Source: Polyangiaceae bacterium (lineage in GTDB: Bacteria; Myxococcota_A; Polyangia; Polyangiales; Polyangiaceae). Taken from it: a DNA stretch of 64,000 nt. Below the pieces are notes generated by a model. That model saw nothing but the letters and a program-made list of their open reading frames with translations. It did not search any database and had not been told where the DNA came from. Every line of letters starts with the position of its first letter. Position 1 is the first letter of the stretch. Below are positions 1 to 8,141 of this stretch, piece after piece. The translations under genes were made by a program, and so were the position numbers. Where the stretch lies: the NCBI GenBank assembly GCA_041389725.1, contig JAWKRG010000002.1, positions 744,001 to 808,000 of the forward strand. Reading direction: 5' to 3'.

Positions 1-711
1 CAGGGCCGTCGTCTTGCCGATGCGGAACTCGAGACCGATGCCGAGTTGCCCACCGAAGTAGCTGTACTCGACCCGCTCTTCGCTCTCCAGCACGGTACCG
101 TCGGCTAGCTCCGTCGCGTTGCGCCGGTTGACGGTCGCACCACTGAAGCCGATGCCCCCCAGCCCATAGACCTGAACTTTGTCTTTTGGATTGATGAACA
201 CCATGCCGTTCAGGAGCAGTGCCGTCTCGGCGCGCTCGTTTCCGAGGTAGTCCCTGCCGCCAACGAAATCCAGACCTGCATCGAAGGCAAAGTGCGGGAC
301 GGGTCGATAGCGCAGACTGAATCCCAGTCCCCCCATGCCAGCAGCGTCGTCTGGCCGCTGGCGACGCTCGTCGTTGCTTCGCCCCATCATCACGCCCTGG
401 AGATGGAGGTTGAAGCCCCATTCTTTCTTCGGACGCCGACGCTTCTGCGGAGGAGGTTCCTTGCGTGGCTTCTCGACGATCAGGATCTTGCGCGTGCCGT
501 CCTTCTCGGTCTTGGTGACCACGGTCGGTTGGTCTTCTTCACCGGGCGCTGCCTCGGGGTCTACCTCACCGTCTTCGCCTTCGGGCGGAGGCGGAGTTTC
601 CTCGCAAAACCAACCTCCAGGCGGGCATTCCGCTTCCTCCTGCGCTTGGGCAGCGAGCGAAAACAGCGTGAAACCAGAGGCGAGGGCAAAACAAAGTAGG
701 CTGCGCGGCAT
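1..711 (-). CDS. Secreted outer-membrane beta-barrel-like protein (partial, C-terminus missing)
   Basis: The gene starts at an ATG at 711 and runs off the left edge, leaving 237 codons. The N-terminus is a signal peptide (MPRSLLCFALASGFTLFSLA, cleavage expected near AAQAQE). An acidic, Pro-rich stretch and a basic linker (PPPQKRRRPKK) follow. After about residue 100 come alternating amphipathic strands rich in Gly and aromatics (GFNLHLQGVMMG, GFSLRYRPVPHFAFDAGL, YSYFGGQLGIGLEFRIG), which look like an outer-membrane beta-barrel of the OmpA/OMP_b-brl kind common in myxobacteria. The exact family is an inference because the end is missing. The next gene is divergent, so this gene probably has its own promoter in 712-877, where I see no clear core motif. 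Confidence 0.72.
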   Translation of the reverse strand, partial: MPRSLLCFALASGFTLFSLAAQAQEEAECPPGGWFCEETPPPPEGEDGEVDPEAAPGEEDQPTVVTKTEKDGTRKILIVEKPRKEPPPQKRRRPKKEWGFNLHLQGVMMGRSNDERRQRPDDAAGMGGLGFSLRYRPVPHFAFDAGLDFVGGRDYLGNERAETALLLNGMVFINPKDKVQVYGLGGIGFSGATVNRRNATELADGTVLESEERVEYSYFGGQLGIGLEFRIGKTTAL

Positions 712-877
712 GGGCGGCTTTCCTTCTATTCAAAGCGACAGCTGCCTAACGGTAGCAACCTGGGTGCCAGGTGCCACCCCCAACGAATCCGCGGCAAAGC
801 GCCCGGTTTGAGCGGCAAGTGTGGAGGCAGGTTTACAGACCCCTGGGTCCAGGGCTACTCGCTGTTCCGTGCCCACC

Positions 878-2056
878 GTGACCGTCAAAGCCGGCCACGT
901 CCAGCCTGTCTGGGCGGGGCACCCGTGGGTTTTCGCCCAGGCCGTCGCCCGCGTCAGCGGTGGAGCCGTTGCTGGCGACGAAGTCGACGTGGTGGACGAG
1001 CGCGGGAACTTCTTGGGACGTGGGCTCTATTCACCCAGCTCGGCCATCGTGGTGCGGTTGGCCACTCGCTCCCGCGACGTCCACCTCGATGGCACGTGGC
1101 TAGGTGGTCGACTGGAAGCAGCCGTGCGCCGACGTGAGACGTTGGGGCTGCCCGCAGACGACACCAATGCCTATCGCTTGGTGCATGCCGAAGGCGACGA
1201 CATTCCGGGACTCATCGTGGATCGTTTCGGCGACGCGCTCGCCGTCCAGTTCGCCACCATTGGCATGAAACGGCGTGAAGGGGTCGTGCTCGACGCGCTC
1301 GAGCATCTCTTCTCGCCGGCTTCGATCGTCGACCGCAGCTCGGAGAAGGCGGGACGGGCCGAAGGATTCCGCGTGGAGAAGGGCGTCGTGCGCGGCAGCG
1401 AGCTCGATGCATTCGAATTCCTGGAACGTGGGCTGCGTTTCCGCATTCCCTTGGAGCTCAGTCAGAAGACCGGCTTCTACGTCGACCAACGCCCACTGCG
1501 TGGCCGCATCGAGCAGCTGGCACGCGGCCGGCGAGTGTTGGACGTATTCACCTACGTGGGCGCGATTGCGATGGGTGCAGCTCGTGGTGGTGCAAGTGAA
1601 GTCTTGGCCGTCGATGACAGTGCCCTGGCCGTGGAAGTCGCAGCCGAACAGGCAAACCTCAACGGCTTGGCCGATCGCGTCCGCTTCGAAAGGGCCGACG
1701 CCCACGACGCCCTGGCTCTGGCGGGCCGCCAAGGCGGCTACGACTTGGTGATCTGCGATCCCCCGAAGATGGCGCCGACTCGCGCGGCAAAGAAGCGCGC
1801 CGAGGGCGCCATGCGCAGGCTGGCGGCGGCGGGCGCCAGCGCCACTCGACCCGGCGGACTGATGGTGCTCTGCTCCTGCTCGGCTGCGATAGGTGTTGAC
1901 GAGCTGACGCGCTCCATGGCGCTGGGAGGACGCGACGCCGGAACGCGGCCCGTGGTCTTGGAGCGTTGGTTTCAAGGCGCCGATCACCCAGTGCCTGCAG
2001 CGTTCCCTGCCGGACTGTATTTGGCGACTATCATCTGCGAGATCATGCCGCTCTAG
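878..2056 (+). CDS. rlmI: Class I SAM-dependent rRNA large-subunit methyltransferase, RlmI-like
   Basis: This is a cytoplasmic RNA methyltransferase of the RlmI (YccW) family, whose studied members make m5C in 23S rRNA. An N-terminal PUA-like domain (HPWVFAQAVARVSG; GDEVDVVDERGNFLGRGLY) covers roughly residues 1-75. It is followed by the central RlmI-like region and a Rossmann methyltransferase domain with SAM motif LDVFTYVGA, acidic loop VLAVDDS, motif IV VICDPPK and a late Cys motif (VLCSCS) that fits the m5C nucleophile region. I chose the GTG at 878 because it gives the family-typical beginning MTVKAGHVQPVWAGHPWVF. In-frame GTG codons at 821 and 869 are alternatives; none has a strong Shine-Dalgarno site. 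The 392 aa length is normal for the family. The substrate base is inferred from the family, not shown. Confidence 0.88.
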   Translation: MTVKAGHVQPVWAGHPWVFAQAVARVSGGAVAGDEVDVVDERGNFLGRGLYSPSSAIVVRLATRSRDVHLDGTWLGGRLEAAVRRRETLGLPADDTNAYRLVHAEGDDIPGLIVDRFGDALAVQFATIGMKRREGVVLDALEHLFSPASIVDRSSEKAGRAEGFRVEKGVVRGSELDAFEFLERGLRFRIPLELSQKTGFYVDQRPLRGRIEQLARGRRVLDVFTYVGAIAMGAARGGASEVLAVDDSALAVEVAAEQANLNGLADRVRFERADAHDALALAGRQGGYDLVICDPPKMAPTRAAKKRAEGAMRRLAAAGASATRPGGLMVLCSCSAAIGVDELTRSMALGGRDAGTRPVVLERWFQGADHPVPAAFPAGLYLATIICEIMPL

Positions 2057-2111
2057 CGGGTCGCCCAGAACAACCTACGTGCCGAGCGCGACGTCGCTCC
2101 TCGAGAAAGCC

Positions 2112-3053
2112 TCAGAAGCGTCCCAGCGTCTCGGTCACTCCGAACACGGGGTCACGCACGGGCTCCTCGCGGCGATCCGAAAACAAGAAGTAGCCACCGA
2201 CGGCAGCGCCGGCTGTCACGGTCCCCGCGACAACCCAAAACCAGGGACTCGACAGCATGCCCGAACGTTCGGGCTCGAGCTCCACACGATGGCGCGTGGC
2301 AGGGTTGAGCACGACTTCGCTTTCGCGTTCACCTTCAGCAGAGATGAGACGGAGCTGGTACTTGCCCGGAGCGAGCTTCCTGACCAGTCGACCACGACCG
2401 CTGCCGACTCCTACGATCTCCAGACGAGCTTTCCGATCCTTGGCTACCAGCTCCAGCGTGCTCATCCGTGCTTCCGCCGACAGCGCCAGCGTCACCTGAA
2501 GACTGGTCAGCTTGCCTGCACGCGCAAGCACCGTCTTCTGCCAGGGGTCGCGCATGGGTGCGACCACGCTGACCAGGCGTTCGCCGGGATTCACGATCAG
2601 CTTCAGCGGGACGCCTTGTACGGCGTGACCCGCTTCGACGCCGTCGACGCGTACCGTGGCGCGCTTGGCCCCCGCCAACGTCAGCTTCACGGGGACGAGG
2701 TCCGCGAGCGCCTCGGATCGCAAACGCTCCGCTTGCTCCTGCATCTCTGGCGGCGCGTCCCCGTAGGTTCCCGACAAGACGCGGTCCAGAACCTCGGTGG
2801 CTTCCTTGGGTTGACCCATGCCGCGGTAGGCGACGGCGAGGTTGAAGGCCGCACTGGCCTTGGGCACGAGCCGCAGCGACTCACTCAGCGCCAAGCGTGC
2901 TTCGTCGAAGCGACCCACACTCATCGCCGTCTTGCCCTGCTCGAACAGCTCGCGAGCGCGCTTGCTCACGTCGGAACTCGGCTGCGCTGGGCACTCCAAG
3001 GACCAAGCAGTGAGGCAGAAGCTCACCATGGCGGCTGACCAAGAAAGCCGCAT
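2112..3053 (-). CDS. TPR/PEGA-type envelope protein, translationally coupled to the upstream kinase
   Basis: A protein of 313 aa. It has an N-terminal signal sequence (MRLSWSAAMVSFCLTAWSLE), a TPR-like helical region (about 30-105; ARELFEQGKTAMSVGRFDEA, AFNLAVAYRGMGQPKEATEV), a PEGA-like beta region (VRVDGVEAGHAVQGVPLKL; GERLVSVVAPMRDPW), and near the C-terminus a membrane segment (WFWVVAGTVTAGAAVGGYFL). This order, TPR then PEGA then one TM helix, recurs in myxobacteria beside Ser/Thr kinases. The start at 3053 is supported by GGGAGGAG just upstream and by a one-base overlap with the kinase stop (TGATG), which indicates translational coupling. No catalytic function can be assigned; an envelope sensing or scaffolding role is inferred from context. 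A similar protein lies at 22270-23304. Confidence 0.8.
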   Translation of the reverse strand: MRLSWSAAMVSFCLTAWSLECPAQPSSDVSKRARELFEQGKTAMSVGRFDEARLALSESLRLVPKASAAFNLAVAYRGMGQPKEATEVLDRVLSGTYGDAPPEMQEQAERLRSEALADLVPVKLTLAGAKRATVRVDGVEAGHAVQGVPLKLIVNPGERLVSVVAPMRDPWQKTVLARAGKLTSLQVTLALSAEARMSTLELVAKDRKARLEIVGVGSGRGRLVRKLAPGKYQLRLISAEGERESEVVLNPATRHRVELEPERSGMLSSPWFWVVAGTVTAGAAVGGYFLFSDRREEPVRDPVFGVTETLGRF

Positions 3054-4474
3054 CAGTACTCCTCCCAAATGGGCACGCCTGGCTTGCCGCGCTTGGATTC
3101 CACTCGAGGGGCGGAGGACTTCGGCGCCGGTGAGCGACTGGTCTCCGCGCGCCGAACGCTCTCCGCCGGTGTCGGTGCAGCTTGCATCGCCGAAGTTGAC
3201 GGCAGGGCGACCGCTTCGCCCCCCATCGCAGATACGGGGCCTTCCTCCAAGAGTGCGGGCGCGGGCACCTTCGTGTCACTACGCGGGGCTTCTGACGCAG
3301 GCAAATCATGACTGTCCACGTCCTTCCGCGCGCGCGAATAGGCCGTGGCAGCCGCAGCGGTCGCCCCTATCAGACCCGTGGCGAGCGCCACCCACAGCAG
3401 CCTGCGCGGCGTCCGACCGACCGCAGGCACTTCCTCCGAAGCAGATGCCTCGCGCGCCGCGGCAGCCGCGATGCGTACCGTGGCGTCATCATCCTCAGCA
3501 GCTTCTTTGGTATCTTGTCGCGCATCGCGGATGCGCGCCTGCAGCCGCTGGCGCCGCTCGCTGAAGTGTTGTCGCAGGAAATCGGCGACGTCGACGGCAT
3601 CCCCGCCGACCACGAAAGTCGCCAAGATCGCTTCGAGCCGGCGGGCGACGACGTGGGCGTCCTTGGGGCGATCCTCGCGGCGCTTGGCCAGCAGCTGGAA
3701 ACAGAGCTCCACGAGCTCCGGCAGTGCGTCGTCGCGATAGTCGGCCAGGTCCGGAGGAGGTTCGGTCAGGATGCGACGCGGTCCATCGGCTCCCTCTTTG
3801 CTCTTGTAGAGGCGGCGCCCGGTGAGCAGCTCGAACAGCACCACGCCGAGCGCGAACAAATCCGCACGCCGGTCGGGTTCCTCGAACCTCAGCTGCTCGG
3901 GCGCCAGGTAGCCCCACTTGCCCTTGAGCACGCCGGTGGAGGTGCGACTGACTCGACCCATGGCTTTGGCAATGCCGAAGTCCGTCACCAGCGCGACCCC
4001 GTCGAACCCGACCATGATGTTCTGAGGCGAGACGTCGCGATGCACGATGTGGAGCAACTCGCCGTCGGCGCCTACCAGCTCGTGGGCGGCGTGCAGTCCC
4101 TCGGCAGCGTGCATCACGATCTTGAGAGCAACCTCCATCGGAACCGGATGGCAAGGACGATGCGCGATCAACTCGGCCACCGTTATGCCCTCCACGAACT
4201 GCATGACCAGGAACGGGCCCCGTTCGTCGTCACCCACGTCCAGCACGCTGACCACGTGGGGATGGCGAATCAGCCCGGCGATCCGAGCCTCGTCCAGGAA
4301 CATGGCTCTGACCTCGGCTTCGCTGGCCAGCTCGTCCTTGAGTCGCTTGACCGCGAAGAGCCGCTCGAAGCTGCCCTCGCGCCGAGTGGCGAGTTCCACG
4401 CTGCCCATTCCGCCCACCGCCAAGTCGCAAAGGCGCCGATAGGAGCCAGTACGCGTCGACAGCTGCATGGACAT
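3053..4474 (-). CDS. Membrane-anchored Ser/Thr protein kinase (Hanks type)
   Basis: A 473-residue kinase. The N-lobe has a diverged Gly loop (VGGMGSVE near 20-27) and the catalytic Lys (FAVKRL, K43). The C-lobe has HRDVSPQN (D147) and DFGIAK (D165), then an APE-like APEQLRF segment. All residues needed for phosphotransfer are visible, so it is probably active. After the kinase domain comes a basic linker and one membrane helix (LLWVALATGLIGATAAAATA), then a Pro/Ala/Ser-rich tail of about 95 residues expected outside the cytoplasm. The HRDVSPQN variant is typical of myxobacterial kinases. It is the first gene of a coupled pair with the TPR/PEGA protein. The start at 4474 lies only a few bases after a predicted transcription start; the ATG at 4468 is an alternative. 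Confidence 0.9.
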   Translation of the reverse strand: MSMQLSTRTGSYRRLCDLAVGGMGSVELATRREGSFERLFAVKRLKDELASEAEVRAMFLDEARIAGLIRHPHVVSVLDVGDDERGPFLVMQFVEGITVAELIAHRPCHPVPMEVALKIVMHAAEGLHAAHELVGADGELLHIVHRDVSPQNIMVGFDGVALVTDFGIAKAMGRVSRTSTGVLKGKWGYLAPEQLRFEEPDRRADLFALGVVLFELLTGRRLYKSKEGADGPRRILTEPPPDLADYRDDALPELVELCFQLLAKRREDRPKDAHVVARRLEAILATFVVGGDAVDVADFLRQHFSERRQRLQARIRDARQDTKEAAEDDDATVRIAAAAAREASASEEVPAVGRTPRRLLWVALATGLIGATAAAATAYSRARKDVDSHDLPASEAPRSDTKVPAPALLEEGPVSAMGGEAVALPSTSAMQAAPTPAESVRRAETSRSPAPKSSAPRVESKRGKPGVPIWEEY

Positions 4475-4486
4475 GGGACCGTGTCA

Positions 4487-4494
4487 GTATACTA
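4487..4494. promoter_or_regulatory. Symmetric -10 element shared by divergent genes
   Basis: The 8-bp palindrome AGTATACT contains a TATACT hexamer on both strands. On the plus strand (4488-4493) it predicts a transcription start around 4500, at the GTG of the 4501 gene. On the minus strand it predicts a start around 4480, about 6 nt before the kinase ATG. Both mRNAs would then be leaderless or nearly so. Symmetric -10 elements driving divergent transcription are known in bacteria; the -35 regions here are weak, so this is a prediction. Confidence 0.45.
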
Positions 4495-4500
4495 GAGCCC

Positions 4501-6186
4501 GTGGCTGACGCGCTCGACGCCCTCTGGCAAGCTGCCCACGACTGCCACTTGCACGTCGAAGCAGGCGATCTGGGTCGCCTGGGGCCCGTGCTTCGGGCGC
4601 TGGAGGGCACCGAGCACCCAGTCGCTCGCGCGTGGGTCCTGGCCTTGCGCGCGCAGCTGGTCTTGATGCTGCCACGCTATGGAGCGGTGCCGAGGCTCTC
4701 GCGGATCGAAGATTTCGTGGAAGGACCACCCCGCGCGCGCGCCGGCGCCATTCGCGCCGCGCGTGACGGCCTGCTGGCCGCGCTCCTGGCCTTCGACGCA
4801 CCTGCGGTGACGGCGTACGCGAAGGTGGCGGCGCAATTGGTTCCGGGCCTCAGTGATGGCGATGTGCTCACGACCGAGATGTGTGGCGCGTGGCAACACT
4901 TCACCTCGAAGCAGTTCGAGGATTGCGAGAACCGCTGCGCGGAGATCATCGCGCGAGCACCCAAGCTGAATGCCGCACGCACGATGGTGGAAGCACAGGC
5001 GCTACGCGCCCTCTGTCGCCTGCTCGACGACACCACCGAGCAAGCGCTGGCACTCGGGCGCCGAGCCTCGCTCGCGGCGCGCAGCGAAGGCATTCCCCAC
5101 GCCGAGTTCCTGGCACACGGGGTGTTGGCGCGGTCCCGCCGCTACGCTGGACAATCTCACTTGGCACTCCGCATTCTGGAAGCGCTTCGCCCTGTGGTCA
5201 CCGCGCCCTGGCGTGGTTGGCTTGCTTGGGAATGGCTCATGTCCGGCGGCGATCCGGCGAGCGCGCTACGGGACTTGGACTCGACTGCCTCCAACTTTGC
5301 GACGGACAGCGCGCGAACGCTGGCCGCATTGCTGCAAGCAGCGATGTCGAAAGAGGGAAGCGCCGCCGGAGAGTTGCTGGAAACGCTGGGCACGCGAGCA
5401 ACCTTCGCCATGATCGAGCACGATGCGACCTGCCTCGTCGCCGCAGCTTCACCCAACACTCCGTCGCCATCGACTGAGGTCGAAGCGTGGCGCTACGGCG
5501 CCCAGAACGCGATGCCCCGTGCGTTGGATGGGCTTCGCTTGCGGGGCGATGGCGGTCAAGACGAAGAATCTGCCGCAGCGTACGTTCTGTACACGGCGGA
5601 AGGTCGAGGTTCACGCGTGCTTCACTGGGGGCTCTCATCCGCGCCCACTGGCGGAGCACTTCGCATCAAGCAGTCGAAGCGCGCCCAAGGAAGGGTAGAG
5701 ACCGTGCTCAGCGTGCTGGCCTTGGCGGGGCCGACAGGGCTGGAAGAAAGCGAGTGCTTCGCCGCCACTTACGGCTTTCCCTTCGTGCCCGAGTTGCATC
5801 GGGGTGTGTTCGAGGTGCTTTTGCACCGTGCCCGAGCGACCTTGGGAGATGCGGGCAGCATCCACAAGCACGACGAGCGCCTCGAGCTTCGCAGCGAAGG
5901 ATCGCTGATCATTCCCGACCCTCGGGTCTCGCAGCTCACCCGAGATCGAGTACTGCGGGTTCTCTCGGAGAAAGGGCAGGCCAGCGCCAAGGAGATGGCA
6001 AAGCACTTGGGGATCTCGCTGCGTTCTGCTCAAGGGGCGTTGGCGCAACTGTCCGAGCAAGGCGCTTGCGAAACCCAAAAGCAGGGGCGGTCCGTCGCCT
6101 ACGTGGTGGAAGACACCGTGTTCTCCGAGCCGACCTTGCGCCTACGAGCGGATCAGCTCACCGGGCTGACGACGTTCGAACCCTAG
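4501..6186 (+). CDS. Helical-repeat protein with C-terminal winged-helix DNA-binding domain
   Basis: A 561-residue protein that I cannot place in a named family. Residues 1-300 are mostly alpha-helical and Ala/Leu-rich, with TPR-like spacing (for example ARTMVEAQALRALCRLLDD and HLALRILEALRP). The last ~110 residues contain a winged-helix fold: the segment DRVLRVLSEKGQASAKEMAK, then a recognition-like helix ISLRSAQGALAQLSEQGAC, then wing residues KQGRSVAYVV. This suggests a DNA-binding regulator whose helical part senses or binds partners. It starts at a GTG with no Shine-Dalgarno site, right at the predicted transcription start, so the mRNA is probably leaderless. It is divergent from the kinase at 4474 and could be regulated with it. 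Phosphorylation by that kinase is only a hypothesis. Confidence 0.7.
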   Translation: MADALDALWQAAHDCHLHVEAGDLGRLGPVLRALEGTEHPVARAWVLALRAQLVLMLPRYGAVPRLSRIEDFVEGPPRARAGAIRAARDGLLAALLAFDAPAVTAYAKVAAQLVPGLSDGDVLTTEMCGAWQHFTSKQFEDCENRCAEIIARAPKLNAARTMVEAQALRALCRLLDDTTEQALALGRRASLAARSEGIPHAEFLAHGVLARSRRYAGQSHLALRILEALRPVVTAPWRGWLAWEWLMSGGDPASALRDLDSTASNFATDSARTLAALLQAAMSKEGSAAGELLETLGTRATFAMIEHDATCLVAAASPNTPSPSTEVEAWRYGAQNAMPRALDGLRLRGDGGQDEESAAAYVLYTAEGRGSRVLHWGLSSAPTGGALRIKQSKRAQGRVETVLSVLALAGPTGLEESECFAATYGFPFVPELHRGVFEVLLHRARATLGDAGSIHKHDERLELRSEGSLIIPDPRVSQLTRDRVLRVLSEKGQASAKEMAKHLGISLRSAQGALAQLSEQGACETQKQGRSVAYVVEDTVFSEPTLRLRADQLTGLTTFEP

Positions 6187-6415
6187 CTCGGTGTTGAGCA
6201 GTCTTGGATCCCGCACGAATCGAGACCAAGACCCCTGAGTCGCACCGCTGCGGCGCACGGGGCCGCAGTCGGCGCTGAAGTGCGACGCTGCGTGTCACCC
6301 GGCAGCGCCCTCGAGCGCAGATCGGGCGCAGAATGCGGGGCCTTTTCGCAGTGCGAGGCGCGCTGGCATCGCAACTCACCTGATGGAATGCGCCTTGCTT
6401 GGGGATCCCGTCGAG

Positions 6416-8080
6416 ATGCAGTTCCACACGATACGACGCAGAGCGGGACTCGGCGGCGCCCTCTGCTGGCTCGCCCTGGTCACCTGCAGTGGCAGCGCTG
6501 CAGCTGACGGCAAGACCTACTACGTGTCGCCGAGCGGCAGCGGGGTCAGCACCAACAGCGCCTCACCAGGCTCCGCGTCGGCCACCCTCGCCCGTCTCTG
6601 CAACGGAGGCGGCGATGAGATCAACGGCGGCGACACTGTCTTGTTTCAGGACGGCAGCTACGGAACCGTCGTCATCGACGAAAAGACCTGCGGCGCTGTC
6701 GGCAAGCACATCGTGCTGCGAGCCGCCACTCCCTTGGGCGCGCGCATCGAGAACAAGTCGGGATTCGTCGTCCACGGCAGCGCCTACTACACGATCGAAG
6801 GCTTCGAGGTCAGTGGCTCGAACAGTGCGCAAAACCCGTACGAGTACGGCGTCGTCATCGACAACCGGGGCGCGACGGGCAAGCTCTCGCACCACGTGTT
6901 CGTGCGCGGGAACAAGCTGCACGATCTGGGGTCGACCGGCGTCTCCACCCTGGACGCGACGCACGTCGTGATCGAGGACAATGAAATCTTCGCGACCGCT
7001 GCCTGGGATCCCTACCAAAACAGCGGCATCTCGACGTTTCAGAGCCGGAACCCCAACGGTTACGCGCCGCTGGAGGGTGCGTACTCCAACATCATTCGCA
7101 ACAACCGCGTTTACGGCGTGAAGAACGTCGTCCCCCACCCGAAGAACGGCATCACGGACGGCAACTGCATCATCCTGGACGTCAACAACATCTACGGGGA
7201 CTACACGGCGCGCACGCTCGTCGCCAACAACCTGTGCATGGACAACGCTCGCGGCATTTGGATTCTGACGTCGAGTCACGTGGATGTGTTCAACAACACC
7301 CTCTACCAGAACGGCAACACGAAGTGGGGCGACGGCTCCAAGGGGCCCGAACTCGGCGTCTACTGCGAGAGCCGTGGACGACGCGCGCATGACATCCACT
7401 TTGCCAACAACCTAGTTGTTCCTCTCTCGGGCGCGCGCAGCATCAGTCAGGTCAAATCGCCGAGCGGCTGCGACGACATGTCCGACATCACCTACGTCGA
7501 CAACATCTTCGTGGACGATCTCTCGTCCTCACGCCTGGACGGCAACCCCAGCGTCCCCACTTCCATGGACGCGACGCAACTCGGCGCCTGCACCACCAAC
7601 CTGATTGGCGCGAATGCGGATAGTCTCTCCTTCGCTTCGGTGGGAACCGGCGCCAACGCCGACTTTGCCTTGGGGTCGAGTTCTCTGGCCATCGACCGTG
7701 GCTGTCAGGCGCCGACGGAGGTGGAGACCCTGGGTGACTTCGTCGGCGCGCCACGAGTGTCGGGGGCAGGTATCGACGTCGGCGCGCTCGAGTTCCAAGC
7801 AAGCGCAGGCAGCTCTGGCGGAGGAGCGGGCGGCGGCGGAGCGGCGGGTGGGAGCGGCGGAGGCGCAGCGGGTGGCGCCAGTGGAACGGCAGCAAGCGGC
7901 GCCGGGAGCGGCAGCGCGGGCATCAGCGGAGACAGCGGAGCTGGAACCACCCCGGATAGCGGCGACGCGGGTAGCTGCGAATGCGGCGTCGCGCGGCGCG
8001 ACGGAACCTTCCCCTGGGCGCTCAGCCTGCTGGGACTCGCCCTCATGCGTCGGCTCCGCCACTCACGACGTCGCCGTTGA
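6416..8080 (+). CDS. Secreted parallel beta-helix protein with MYXO-CTERM anchor
   Basis: A 554-residue surface protein. The signal peptide is MQFHTIRRRAGLGGALCWLA followed by a cleavable region near SAAADG. The middle (about 30-430) is a right-handed parallel beta-helix of the PbH1 type, as in polysaccharide lyases and adhesins: repeated segments such as HHVFVRGNKLHDLG, HVVIEDNEIFATA and SHVDVFNNTLYQNG. A 60-residue Gly/Ala/Ser linker follows, then a MYXO-CTERM-like tail: Cys pair CECG, hydrophobic helix WALSLLGLALM and Arg-rich end RRLRHSRRRR. That tail is known in myxobacteria to be processed by a myxosortase for surface anchoring. No enzymatic residues can be picked out with confidence. 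ATG 6383 is an alternative start, but 6416 gives the clean signal peptide. Confidence 0.85.
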   Translation: MQFHTIRRRAGLGGALCWLALVTCSGSAAADGKTYYVSPSGSGVSTNSASPGSASATLARLCNGGGDEINGGDTVLFQDGSYGTVVIDEKTCGAVGKHIVLRAATPLGARIENKSGFVVHGSAYYTIEGFEVSGSNSAQNPYEYGVVIDNRGATGKLSHHVFVRGNKLHDLGSTGVSTLDATHVVIEDNEIFATAAWDPYQNSGISTFQSRNPNGYAPLEGAYSNIIRNNRVYGVKNVVPHPKNGITDGNCIILDVNNIYGDYTARTLVANNLCMDNARGIWILTSSHVDVFNNTLYQNGNTKWGDGSKGPELGVYCESRGRRAHDIHFANNLVVPLSGARSISQVKSPSGCDDMSDITYVDNIFVDDLSSSRLDGNPSVPTSMDATQLGACTTNLIGANADSLSFASVGTGANADFALGSSSLAIDRGCQAPTEVETLGDFVGAPRVSGAGIDVGALEFQASAGSSGGGAGGGGAAGGSGGGAAGGASGTAASGAGSGSAGISGDSGAGTTPDSGDAGSCECGVARRDGTFPWALSLLGLALMRRLRHSRRRR

Positions 8081-8141
8081 AGGAGCGCGTCATCGGACAT
8101 TGGGGTACTCCAAAGGCACCAGCGTCGCGAGAGACCGTCGG

